Notes: generated by a model from the letters alone, not told the origin. Shown: positions 1-5,959, counted from the stretch's first letter. The stretch is DNA of 6,744 nt from Georgfuchsia sp049276455 (GCA_049276455.1 JBASWL010000006.1:1-6744), one strand, 5' to 3'. Numbers and translations are program-made.

Positions 1-26
1 CAATTAACAATTAACAATTAACAATT
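1..26. repeat. Heptamer tandem repeat (CAATTAA)n at the left edge
   Basis: Three perfect copies of the heptamer CAATTAA (1-7, 8-14, 15-21) are followed by a partial copy CAATT (22-26). The array starts at base 1, so it probably continues to the left and its true copy number is unknown. Seven-base units are typical of slipped-strand simple repeats. No gene or promoter that it could control is visible in the window. Confidence 0.85.
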
Positions 27-67
27 TCTTCGCCCATGAATGCATTTAGCATTTACCGGATCGCTTG

Positions 68-172
68 ATGAGGACGCACACCAGCATTGAATATTATAAC
101 TTTCTAGAAATATTTGTCATTGGTAAAATTGGTAATGGTATTGGTAATTCAGGAATGGGCTTGAGGATTTAA
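68..172 (+). other. Small open frame with three in-phase ATTGGTAA units, coding status unknown
   Basis: An ATG at 68 opens a 34-codon frame ending in TAA. Its second half contains the octamer ATTGGTAA three times, starting at 119, 128 and 140. The spacings of 9 and 12 bases are multiples of three, so each unit reads as Ile-Gly-Lys or Ile-Gly-Asn in the same frame. Only a weak GGA lies upstream of the ATG, seven bases away. There is no recognisable family, and it could be chance or the remnant of a longer gene. Confidence 0.2.
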
Positions 173-590
173 CAGACAACATTCTCGCGCCATCATTAGC
201 CATCACTATAGGATATTCGACTCGTTTGAGCATTCCCGGATTTACCGGCATTTCAGGAGGTCGTGTGACGCGTTCACTATGGCGAGCCTAGCCTAAAGTG
301 CCATCCGGTACCCAAGAATTCTTTGCCCAACGTTTCCACGGTCAGGCAACTCAAAGAGTTTGCTTCTCCACTATTCCGCAAAGAGCAAGCAAACGTCAAA
401 TTCCGGGATACTCATACTAATCCCTTTGACGGCTAACGATTGCTCAAGCCGACGTCGGTCTCGTCGCTTCGCTCTTCACCTGCCGCGGCTGAGCTCAATC
501 GTATCTGAGGCAGCTTTCCGAAGCCAGCAATTACCGCAGCACTTCGGAGACATAGACAGTTTCTAGCGTTGCGCAAGAATCAAGGAAAAT

Positions 591-980
591 CTACCGCACC
601 GCAACATGACTCTGCAATATCAATCTCGAATTCCGGATAGCAAAAATGTATTGTCCGCACGTACGCGATAAAGCTGTGCAAGCAAATACAAACCGGCCGT
701 CACCATAGATGTCTCCAGACTCTGTCATGGGGATAAGGTACGCACCATCCGCGTAGAGTCGACGTGCGGGGCAGGTGGGAGCGATTTGCTTTTAGATTGT
801 AGGCGTAGCGAAGAGACGCTGGCGAGGATTCCTGTGCCTCTATGGACTGCAAGTCTTATGCCCAGGCCCTACTTCAAGGTCACGAACATGAGTAGTAGCA
901 CGACCGAAAGGCGACTTGATCAGTAACCGCCGAATCCGTTTCGCAAAATGGGGGGAGCGGACACTGACGAGACGGCGCTA
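591..980 (-). pseudogene. Possible decayed coding remnant (unidentified)
   Basis: One minus-strand frame runs from a TAG at 978-980 to a TAG at 591-593 with only two internal stops, at 840-842 (TAG) and 792-794 (TAA). That is about 129 codons where roughly six stops would be expected by chance at this composition. The last open piece (594-791) is 66 codons and contains an ATG at 728 that would give 45 residues, but there is no ribosome binding site in front of it. The translated pieces have a mixed, protein-like composition, but I recognise no family. The evidence is statistical and weak. Confidence 0.22.
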
Positions 981-1050
981 GAATTTCCGAATAGCTGCCA
1001 TGACCGGGAGTTGGCGATTATCCGGACACCTATCGTGACTGAAAGCTAGA

Positions 1051-1087
1051 AATAAAAATGCCGTTAGCGACTACTTACGCTAACGGC
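1051..1087 (-). terminator. Intrinsic terminator of the tRNA-Arg gene
   Basis: A perfect 10-bp inverted repeat, GCCGTTAGCG (1060-1069) and CGCTAACGGC (1078-1087), encloses an 8-base loop. Read on the minus strand it starts 10 bases after the CCA end of the tRNA. It is followed by a T-rich tract, ATTTTTATT (complement of 1051-1059). Strong stem, short loop and U-tract fit a factor-independent terminator for the tRNA transcript. Confidence 0.85.
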
Positions 1088-1097
1088 CTTGATTTAT

Positions 1098-1174
1098 TGG
1101 TGCGCCCGGAGAGATTCGAACTCCCTACCCCTTGGTTCGTAGCCAAGTACTCTATCCAGATGAGCTACGGGCGC
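1098..1174 (-). tRNA. tRNA-Arg (anticodon ACG)
   Basis: A complete 77-nt tRNA. The 5' acceptor strand GCGCCCG (complement of 1168-1174) pairs with CGGGCGC (complement of 1102-1108). It is followed by the discriminator A and an encoded CCA (complement of 1098-1100). The T-loop GTTCGAATC is canonical. The anticodon arm is CTTGG-CTACGAA-CCAAG, which gives anticodon ACG. In bacteria the A is edited to inosine by TadA, so this tRNA reads CGU, CGC and CGA. The gene stands alone, with its own promoter and terminator. Confidence 0.98.
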
Positions 1175-1188
1175 TTTGAGGAGGCGGA

Positions 1189-1216
1189 ATTATACCCAAA
1201 AGCTTTCAACCGGCAA
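1189..1216 (-). promoter_or_regulatory. Promoter of tRNA-Arg, sigma-70 type with GC-rich discriminator
   Basis: On the minus strand a perfect -10 box TATAAT (complement of 1189-1194) lies 16 bases downstream of TTGCCG (complement of 1211-1216), which matches the -35 consensus at four of six positions. Transcription would start about seven bases past the -10 box, leaving a very short leader before the tRNA. The bases just after the -10 box, TCCGCCTCC, are GC-rich. This is the usual discriminator of stable-RNA promoters under stringent (ppGpp) control. Confidence 0.75.
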
Positions 1217-1302
1217 ACGACATTCCGCGTCGGCGTAGAATTCGACCAATTTTGTACCTCCCGTAAATGCATGTCCACCACTGATTTATTCCAAGGCGCC
1301 TC

Positions 1303-1659
1303 ATGAGTAAAACGTTGGTTGCCTGTCTGTGCGCCGAATGGTGTGATACATGTCGCAATTACCGGCCTGATTTTGAAGCCTTGGGAAAAGAATATTTGCA
1401 GTATCGCTTCGTCTGGATCGACATCGAGGATCAGGGCGATCTTGTCATCGATATAGAGATCGAAAATTTCCCGACCCTCTTGGTGGCACATGGGAACCGG
1501 CTCTTGTTTGCTGGCACCATGTTGCCGCATATTGGTCACCTGCACCGCTTGCTGCTGGCACTGAATGAAAAGTCTGAGCCGCAAATTGGTACGCTGTCGA
1601 GTGCCGAACTCACCGCTTTCAAGACGCTTGCGGTACAACTAGGCCAAGGTGAAGCATGA
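1303..1659 (+). CDS. Thioredoxin-fold protein with a WCDTC active site
   Basis: A predicted cytoplasmic thioredoxin-family protein of 118 residues, close to the size of a single thioredoxin domain. The start shows a beta strand leading into Ala-Glu-Trp-Cys-Asp-Thr-Cys, with the redox cysteines at residues 14 and 17. The expected cis-proline loop is Asn-Phe-Pro-Thr-Leu (Pro57), followed by the last beta strands (Leu59-Gly71) and a final helix. The active-site dipeptide is Asp-Thr instead of the Gly-Pro of thioredoxin, so its redox potential and partners probably differ from TrxA. There is no signal peptide or membrane segment, which makes a DsbE/ResA-type periplasmic role unlikely. The ATG at 1303 is preceded by AAGG (1293-1296) at six bases, a modest ribosome binding site. 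The gene is alone on its strand, between the divergent tRNA-Arg and the convergent solute-binding protein gene, so its substrate cannot be inferred from context. Confidence 0.85.
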   Translation: MSKTLVACLCAEWCDTCRNYRPDFEALGKEYLQYRFVWIDIEDQGDLVIDIEIENFPTLLVAHGNRLLFAGTMLPHIGHLHRLLLALNEKSEPQIGTLSSAELTAFKTLAVQLGQGEA

Positions 1660-1682
1660 CTCGCCGCTAGCTGCTTGGCCAG

Positions 1683-3818
1683 CTATGATCGACCCCGCGA
1701 CGCGTAAGCAACTGCAGCGCCTCCCAGCATCAACGTAATTATCAGGATTGCCGGCCAGACCACAGGCTGGTTCCATTCCCGACGTTTCTGCTCCCGCAAC
1801 GCTGGGTCGATACGCTGATATTTAAGCGTGTTATTACCGACCTTGGTCGGCTTGCGGTTGGACAGCCATGAGTGATAGAGCGCATAGTCCTTGGGATGGA
1901 AGCCCCATACCCAGGGCGCATCATGCCGCAGCAGTATCGTGATGCGGTCGATGACAACCTGCCGCGCGGGGCTGTTGTCCATGGTGCGCATCTGTTCAAA
2001 AAGGCGGTCAAACTCGGCGCTTGAGTAATTCGCTGCATTCTCGCCCTGCGTCTTCACTTTACCTTGTGGCCCATAAAGCAGGAACAGGAAATTCTCCGGG
2101 TCAGGATAGTCGGCATTCCAGCCAAAGTAAAACAGCTGAGCGTTGCCCTTGAGCAGCTTTTCCTGGAAGCGGTTGTAGTCGGTGCTGCGCACCACGAGCT
2201 GTACGTCGATCTTGCGGAACTGTTTAGTGAGCCAATCAATGCGCGACTTGGCTCCGACGCCGTTGAGCGTGGTGTCGAGGTTGATGACCAGTGGTTCGCC
2301 GGTTTTACTGTCACGTCCGTCGGGATAGCCCGCTTCTGCCAGCAGGCGACGGGCATCTGCGATCGGCTTGCGCCGGGGTTTCCCGTCAACCCAGTCGTAT
2401 ACCTCCGGATTGATGCCAGCCTCGCCTTCGCGATAACCGAAGATACCGGGCGGGATTGGTCCCTGCGCGGCAATACCGCGGCCATTGAGAAAAATAGAAA
2501 TGAATTCCTCCTGGTCGATGGCGATGGAAATCGCCTGGCGCAGTTTTCTTGTACGCTCCGAATTCCCGCCAACCGTCTGATCCAGCCAATTGAAACCCAT
2601 GTACATGGTCGAGGTTGCTACCGACGTACTGAGGAGAATGCCGCGCTGCTGCATATCCTCGGTCAAGGCCGCTTCGCCACTGCTTCCGCTCTGTATCGCC
2701 TGATCGAAAGAATCGGAAGAGATACCGGAAAAGTCGTAATAGCCCTGCAGGAATTTGTTCCAGAAGGGAATCTGTTCCTTCTCGCGCGTATATACCGCCT
2801 TGTCGATGAAAGGCAGCGCCTTGCCGCAATCGGCCAGCAGACCGGCTTCGCGGTCACCTTTTTCGCCTTCACAGGGATAGGTCTCGCCGTGGAAGTTGGG
2901 ATTGCGTTGCAGCACCATGCGTGCGTTGGGATCGTTCTCGGTCAGCATGTAGGGGCCGGTACCGACGGGGTACCAGTCAAGGGTCAGATTCTTTTCAGCC
3001 ATGCCCTGCTGGCTGTAAAACCTGTCGGCTTCCCATGGAATTGGTGCGAAAAATGGCATGGTCAGCCAGTAGATAAACTGCGGATACTTGCCCTTGATGC
3101 GAATACGGTAACGGTAACGGTCGATCACCTCCGCGCCGGCAAGCGGATAACCGCGCAGATCAAGCCATGCAGTGTCATGCGACTTTGCCGCAAGTTTCTC
3201 TTCTGTCTGCAAATGTTTGGCCAGATCGCCCAAACCGACGATGTATTCCGACATGAGGCCAAGGATCGGCGAATGCAGGTGTGGGTGTGCCAGTCGCTTG
3301 ATTTCGTAGACATAATCCGCAGCAGTCAATTCGCGCGTGTCGCGTAGCTGGAAATCCGCCAAGGCATGAATCGGCGCAAGTTCGGCTGCTGGAAGCTGAT
3401 GGTAGGCATAGCTGCCATCAGCATTTTGGGAGAAGGCGGGGTGCGGCTGGTAACGAATGCCGGGCCGAATCTCGATCAGGTAATCCGAATAGGCAATGCG
3501 TGAAGGATCCGCGTCTTGCGGCAGCGACTTGCCCGCAGCATCGACATAGGCCGGCTTTGGCACCGCAATGGCCGTCGCCGGCACAACCGTATAGGGCCGC
3601 TTGAGGTAGTGATATTGCAATGGCGGCTCGTATATCTGCGCCGTGAATACGATCTCGTCCTCGCTGTATGACTGCACCGGATCGAGATGCTTGGGCCGTT
3701 CGATGAATGCGGTATAAAGAATATTGCCGCCCTGCTCCGCCGCCGGATAGGGATCATTCCACGCAACGCCGCAGGCTGCCAACAACGGCAGCAACACAAG
3801 AATGAATACTTTTCGCAT
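1683..3818 (-). CDS. ABC transporter solute-binding lipoprotein, family 5 (peptide/nickel type), with C-terminal membrane anchor
   Basis: Predicted periplasmic receptor of an ABC importer, probably for peptides, 711 residues from the chosen start. Residues 1-16 are a lipoprotein signal: Met-Arg-Lys, a hydrophobic core, and lipobox Leu-Ala-Ala-Cys with Cys16 as the lipidated residue. The body fits the SBP_bac_5 domain, including Tyr-Pro-Val-Gly-Thr-Gly-Pro-Tyr, the Arg-Asn-Pro-Asn-Phe segment and the late Tyr-Phe-Gly-Trp-Asn-Ala-Asp-Tyr-Pro-Asp-Pro stretch typical of OppA/DppA relatives. It is longer than OppA (about 540). Near the end, residues about 686-706 form a hydrophobic helix followed by Ser-Arg-Gly-Arg-Ser, which looks like a transmembrane anchor with a cytoplasmic tail. 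A GTG at 3860 would extend the protein by 14 residues, but that would bury the signal peptide and overlap the fabI -10 box, so the ATG at 3818 is preferred. No clear Shine-Dalgarno precedes it. No permease or ATPase genes adjoin it, so it is an orphan here. Peptide specificity is inferred from the family only. Confidence 0.92.
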   Translation of the reverse strand: MRKVFILVLLPLLAACGVAWNDPYPAAEQGGNILYTAFIERPKHLDPVQSYSEDEIVFTAQIYEPPLQYHYLKRPYTVVPATAIAVPKPAYVDAAGKSLPQDADPSRIAYSDYLIEIRPGIRYQPHPAFSQNADGSYAYHQLPAAELAPIHALADFQLRDTRELTAADYVYEIKRLAHPHLHSPILGLMSEYIVGLGDLAKHLQTEEKLAAKSHDTAWLDLRGYPLAGAEVIDRYRYRIRIKGKYPQFIYWLTMPFFAPIPWEADRFYSQQGMAEKNLTLDWYPVGTGPYMLTENDPNARMVLQRNPNFHGETYPCEGEKGDREAGLLADCGKALPFIDKAVYTREKEQIPFWNKFLQGYYDFSGISSDSFDQAIQSGSSGEAALTEDMQQRGILLSTSVATSTMYMGFNWLDQTVGGNSERTRKLRQAISIAIDQEEFISIFLNGRGIAAQGPIPPGIFGYREGEAGINPEVYDWVDGKPRRKPIADARRLLAEAGYPDGRDSKTGEPLVINLDTTLNGVGAKSRIDWLTKQFRKIDVQLVVRSTDYNRFQEKLLKGNAQLFYFGWNADYPDPENFLFLLYGPQGKVKTQGENAANYSSAEFDRLFEQMRTMDNSPARQVVIDRITILLRHDAPWVWGFHPKDYALYHSWLSNRKPTKVGNNTLKYQRIDPALREQKRREWNQPVVWPAILIITLMLGGAAVAYASRGRS

Positions 3819-3841
3819 GAGGGCAAGTGTAGCCGATCCGC

Positions 3842-3847
3842 TATAAT
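3842..3847 (+). promoter_or_regulatory. Probable -10 box for fabI
   Basis: A perfect TATAAT lies 28 bases before the fabI start codon, in the 57-bp gap between the two divergent genes. A transcript from it would have a leader of about 22 bases containing the fabI ribosome binding site. No good -35 hexamer is visible 16-18 bases upstream (the region reads GAGGGCAAG), so the promoter may need an activator or be weak. The promoter that drives the solute-binding gene leftward was not found. Confidence 0.5.
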
Positions 3848-3862
3848 TCGCTGCTCTCACAC

Positions 3863-3868
3863 GGGGAA
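3863..3868 (+). promoter_or_regulatory. Ribosome binding site of fabI
   Basis: GGGGAA lies seven bases before the ATG at 3876. It fixes this start, which also matches the Met-Gly-Phe-Leu beginning shared with FabI of E. coli. Confidence 0.7.
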
Positions 3869-3875
3869 TTGAACA

Positions 3876-4676
3876 ATGGGTTTTCTAGCCGGCAAGCGCA
3901 TCCTGATCACCGGATTGATATCTAACCGCTCCATTGCTTATGGCATCGCCAAGGCCTGCCACCGCGAAGGTGCGCAATTGGCATTTACCTACCAGAACGA
4001 CCGCCTCAAGGATCGTCTGGCAAAGTATACCGAGGAGTTCGGTAACGCCCCGATCTATCCCTGCGATGTCGCCGATGATGCACAGATTGATGCCGTCTTC
4101 GCCGAACTGGGCAAGCAGTGGGATGGCCTTGACGGGCTGGTGCATTCAATCGCCTTTGCTCCCAACGAAGCCATCGAAGGTGACTTTCTCGACGGTATTT
4201 CGCGCGACGCCTTTCGCATCGCCCACGATGTCTCTTCCTACAGCTTTCCTGCCCTGGTCAAGGCCGCCCGCCCGTTATTGCTCAAGGGTAACAAGGCCTC
4301 AGTGCTCGCGCTGTCCTATCTCGGCGCCGAACGCACCATGCCCAACTACAACACCATGGGACTGGCCAAGGCCAGCCTGGAAGCCGCCACGCGCTACCTG
4401 GCTTTTTGTCTTGGCCCGCAGGGTGTGCGCGCCAATGCCATTTCGGCCGGACCGATCAAGACACTGGCCGCTTCCGGTGTTGGCAACTTTGGCAGGCTGC
4501 TCGCTTACAACTCCCACAATGCGCCATTGCGCCGCAATGTGACCATCGACGAAGTCGGCAATGCCGCCGCTTTCATGCTCTCCGATCTGGCAAGCGCCAT
4601 CACCGGCGAGATCATGTACGTTGACGGCGGCTTGAATACGACAGCACTGGGCAACCCCGATCCGTTGCCGGCTTGA
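3876..4676 (+). CDS. fabI: Enoyl-[acyl-carrier-protein] reductase (NADH), FabI
   Basis: FabI reduces the trans-2 double bond of enoyl-ACP with NADH, the last step of each round of type II fatty acid elongation in the cytoplasm. The 266 residues compare with 262 in E. coli. The protein is a divergent short-chain dehydrogenase: the cofactor loop is Gly13-Leu-Ile-Ser-Asn-Arg-Ser-Ile-Ala-Tyr-Gly23, and Asp64-Val65 would hold the adenine. The catalytic region has Tyr148, Tyr158 and Lys165 (Tyr-X6-Lys), matching Tyr146, Tyr156 and Lys163 of E. coli. Ala-Gly-Pro-Ile-Lys-Thr-Leu-Ala-Ala-Ser-Gly (191-201) starts the substrate-binding loop, and Asp250-Gly-Gly is near the C-terminus. Residue 93 is alanine where E. 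coli has Gly93 (motif His-Ser-Ile-Ala-Phe-Ala-Pro), a natural variant at a position tied to triclosan binding. The gene is monocistronic: divergent from the solute-binding protein on the left and convergent with the exonuclease on the right, 26 bases away. Confidence 0.97.
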   Translation: MGFLAGKRILITGLISNRSIAYGIAKACHREGAQLAFTYQNDRLKDRLAKYTEEFGNAPIYPCDVADDAQIDAVFAELGKQWDGLDGLVHSIAFAPNEAIEGDFLDGISRDAFRIAHDVSSYSFPALVKAARPLLLKGNKASVLALSYLGAERTMPNYNTMGLAKASLEAATRYLAFCLGPQGVRANAISAGPIKTLAASGVGNFGRLLAYNSHNAPLRRNVTIDEVGNAAAFMLSDLASAITGEIMYVDGGLNTTALGNPDPLPA

Positions 4677-4702
4677 TTCGCTGCTTGCAACTCGCTGCCG
4701 GC

Positions 4703-5488
4703 TCAACCCCAGGCCGCAAGAAACTTCTGCCAGTGCGGCTGTTTCATTTCGCCAATCTGCTGCTTGACGAACGCGATTTCGGCGGCATGTTCGTCCGCTG
4801 ACTGCGCGCCGCGCATCTGCTGGAAGCGTAGCCAGACCAGATAGGTATTCACCACGTCGGTCTCGCAATAGTCGCGGATGTCGTCGATGCGGCCGCCGAG
4901 CCAGCCCTGCCATACTGCCGAGCCGTCCATGCCGAGCTTGCCGGGGAAGCCCATCAGCTTTGCCAGTTCGTCGAGCGGCGCATTGGCGCGACCCGAATAC
5001 AGTGCAAGCAGATCCATCAAGTCGGTGTGGCGCGCGTGGTAGCGGCTGATGTAGTTGTTCCATTTGAAATCGCGCGCGTCACGCGCATCGCCCTCGCCGG
5101 TTTCCCAGTAGCGCGGCGCGCTGACGTTGTGGATCAGGCCGCGGTAATGCAGCACCGGCAGGTCGAAGCCGCCGCCGTTCCACGACACCAATTGCGGCGT
5201 GTATTTCTCGATGCCGCTGAAAAAACGCTGGACGATCTCGCCTTCGTTGAGCTTGGGCTCGGCCAGCGACCACACCTTGAAGCCTTCATCGCTGCGCATG
5301 GCGCAGGAGATGACAGCGATGCGTTGCAGGTAATGCGGCAGGAAGTCGTTGCCGCTCTTCGCGCGCTGCTTCTGGAAGGCGAACTCGGCGACCTCGCTGT
5401 CGGGCAGGTCGGCGGGCAGCTCATGCAGCACCCGCAGGCCCGCAATGTCGGGGATGGTTTCGATATCGAAGACGAGGGTCGGGATCAT
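4703..5488 (-). CDS. DEDDy 3'-5' exonuclease, PolB-like exo2 family
   Basis: A stand-alone predicted 3'-5' exonuclease of 261 residues, related to the proofreading domain of family B DNA polymerases (DNA_pol_B_exo2 type). The three metal-binding motifs are present: Exo I Phe-Asp8-Ile-Glu10-Thr; Exo II Ser-Trp-Asn104-Gly-Gly-Gly-Phe-Asp109-Leu-Pro; Exo III Tyr207-Cys-Glu-Thr-Asp211. This gives the full DEDDy set with tyrosine, not histidine, in motif III. His154-Thr-Asp156-Leu-Met-Asp is also conserved in this group. It should act in the cytoplasm on single-stranded or mismatched ends. Its exact substrate in bacteria is not established as far as I know. The ATG at 5488 places Exo I at the very N-terminus, as expected, but has no clear Shine-Dalgarno. 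It lies 57 bp after ydbL on the same strand, so it may be read from the ydbH operon, with a REP-like hairpin in between. It converges with fabI. Confidence 0.92.
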   Translation of the reverse strand: MIPTLVFDIETIPDIAGLRVLHELPADLPDSEVAEFAFQKQRAKSGNDFLPHYLQRIAVISCAMRSDEGFKVWSLAEPKLNEGEIVQRFFSGIEKYTPQLVSWNGGGFDLPVLHYRGLIHNVSAPRYWETGEGDARDARDFKWNNYISRYHARHTDLMDLLALYSGRANAPLDELAKLMGFPGKLGMDGSAVWQGWLGGRIDDIRDYCETDVVNTYLVWLRFQQMRGAQSADEHAAEIAFVKQQIGEMKQPHWQKFLAAWG

Positions 5489-5513
5489 GGTTGCGATGTG
5501 GGATGAACAAACC

Positions 5514-5541
5514 CTGGATTCCCGCCTGCGCGGGAATGACG
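5514..5541. repeat. REP-like palindrome (ATTCCCGC-CTGC-GCGGGAAT)
   Basis: A perfect 8-bp stem, ATTCCCGC (5518-5525) and GCGGGAAT (5530-5537), closes a four-base loop. It is flanked by CTGG on one side and GACG on the other. This is a palindrome type found dispersed in many proteobacterial genomes, usually between genes. Here it fills much of the 57-bp gap between ydbL and the exonuclease gene. It has no T-tract, so it is not a classical terminator. In RNA form it could stabilise the upstream ydbL message or lower read-through into the exonuclease gene. Confidence 0.75.
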
Positions 5542-5545
5542 TGAT

Positions 5546-5959
5546 CTACTTCTTCTGCTGCCACGCGCCGGTGGCGTTCTGCACCCACCAGCCGGCAGGC
5601 GCGCGATCGATCCAGCGCTGGGCAAAGGTGGTGCGGATGTCCTTTTCCCAAGCCGGGTTACCGTTGACGCGGGCGATCTCGCGGTAGAGCGCAGCGCGAT
5701 CCTCGTTCTCGGCGGCAGCCAGTCGGTTTGCCGCCTGGCGCTGTGCCAGCGGTACAACGCTGGCATCGCGCAGTACGACGTTGCCGTCGTTGGCGAGGCC
5801 GATAGCGCCGCTAACGTAATAGGGTTTGAGCTGGGCATAACGCGACGACATGCTGGTCGTAAGCTGGTTGATGACAGGTGAATCGACGTCGAGGTTGCCC
5901 TGGGCAAAGGCAACTCCGGTAAGGATGAAGAAGAGGAAAAAGAGTCTGCGCAGCATCAT
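5546..5959 (-). CDS. ydbL: YdbL family periplasmic protein (DUF1318)
   Basis: A 137-residue exported protein of the YdbL/DUF1318 family. Residues 1-19 are a Sec signal peptide: Met-Met-Leu-Arg-Arg, a Phe/Leu-rich core, and a likely cleavage after Ala-Phe-Ala19. The mature part has a polar N-terminal half and the family's conserved end: Asn-Arg-Leu-Ala-Ala-Ala-Glu-Asn (78-85), Leu-Tyr-Arg-Glu-Ile-Ala (91-96) and the Trp-Trp-Val-Gln end with Gly-Ala-Trp (131-133). In E. coli, YdbL is reported to modulate assembly of the YdbH-YnbE bridge, and its place as third gene after ydbH and ynbE supports the same role. The start ATG overlaps the ynbE stop (ATGA), and a good ribosome binding site, GGAGAA (complement of 5963-5968), lies inside the end of ynbE. 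A second ATG follows immediately. Function is inferred from family and operon. Confidence 0.87.
   Translation of the reverse strand: MMLRRLFFLFFILTGVAFAQGNLDVDSPVINQLTTSMSSRYAQLKPYYVSGAIGLANDGNVVLRDASVVPLAQRQAANRLAAAENEDRAALYREIARVNGNPAWEKDIRTTFAQRWIDRAPAGWWVQNATGAWQQKK

Larger units (their letters stand above)
27..1049. other. Gene-poor region, possibly decayed accessory DNA
   Basis: About 1 kb with no convincing gene. It looks more A+T-rich than the genes to the right. Open stretches exist but none is long or has a recognisable motif. They are a 34-codon frame with a repeated GGT-rich core at 68-172 (+), a 55-codon frame without a start at 269-436 (+), an 89-codon frame at 297-566 (+) whose best start is a TTG, and a minus-strand frame from 977 down to 591 broken only by stops at 840-842 and 792-794. 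A perfect AGGAGG at 255-260 is followed by a GTG (265) that opens only eight codons. Decayed genes or the worn end of an island next to the tRNA are possible readings, but no family was recognised. Confidence 0.5.

Noticed and set aside
1..26. CRISPR array
   Set aside because: The units are seven bases and directly adjacent with no spacers, so this is a simple tandem repeat.
360..566. A 68-codon plus-strand frame in the gene-poor region
   Set aside because: It starts with TTG, is rich in Ser/Arg/Leu like a random frame, and resembles no family I know; kept only as part of the gene-poor region description.
27..1097. A duplicated tRNA 3' end marking an island attachment site
   Set aside because: I looked for a second copy of the T-loop and acceptor sequence to the left of the tRNA and found none in this window.
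1058..1306. An 82-codon plus-strand frame over the tRNA region
   Set aside because: It reads through the antisense of the tRNA-Arg gene and its terminator and promoter, which explain the sequence fully.
1642..1685. Inverted repeats between the thioredoxin-like gene and the solute-binding gene as a bidirectional terminator
   Set aside because: GGCCAAG/CTTGGCC and TAGCTG/CAGCTA can form alternative short stems, but there is no T-tract on either strand and the pairing is weak.
2064..3347. A 427-codon open frame on the plus strand
   Set aside because: It lies entirely opposite the solute-binding protein gene, which has a clear signal peptide and domain content; the antisense frame has no recognisable motif and is a by-product of codon bias.
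3819..3860. GTG start at 3860 for the solute-binding protein
   Set aside because: It would put 14 residues ahead of a textbook lipoprotein signal and overlap the fabI -10 box, with no ribosome binding site.
4667..4702. Paired GCCGGC motifs between fabI and the exonuclease gene as a terminator
   Set aside because: Only six base pairs with a long loop and no T-tract; each GCCGGC is also self-palindromic, so chance is likely.
4299..5063. A 254-codon minus-strand frame overlapping fabI and the exonuclease gene
   Set aside because: It is a shadow frame across two well-supported convergent genes and contains no recognisable domain.
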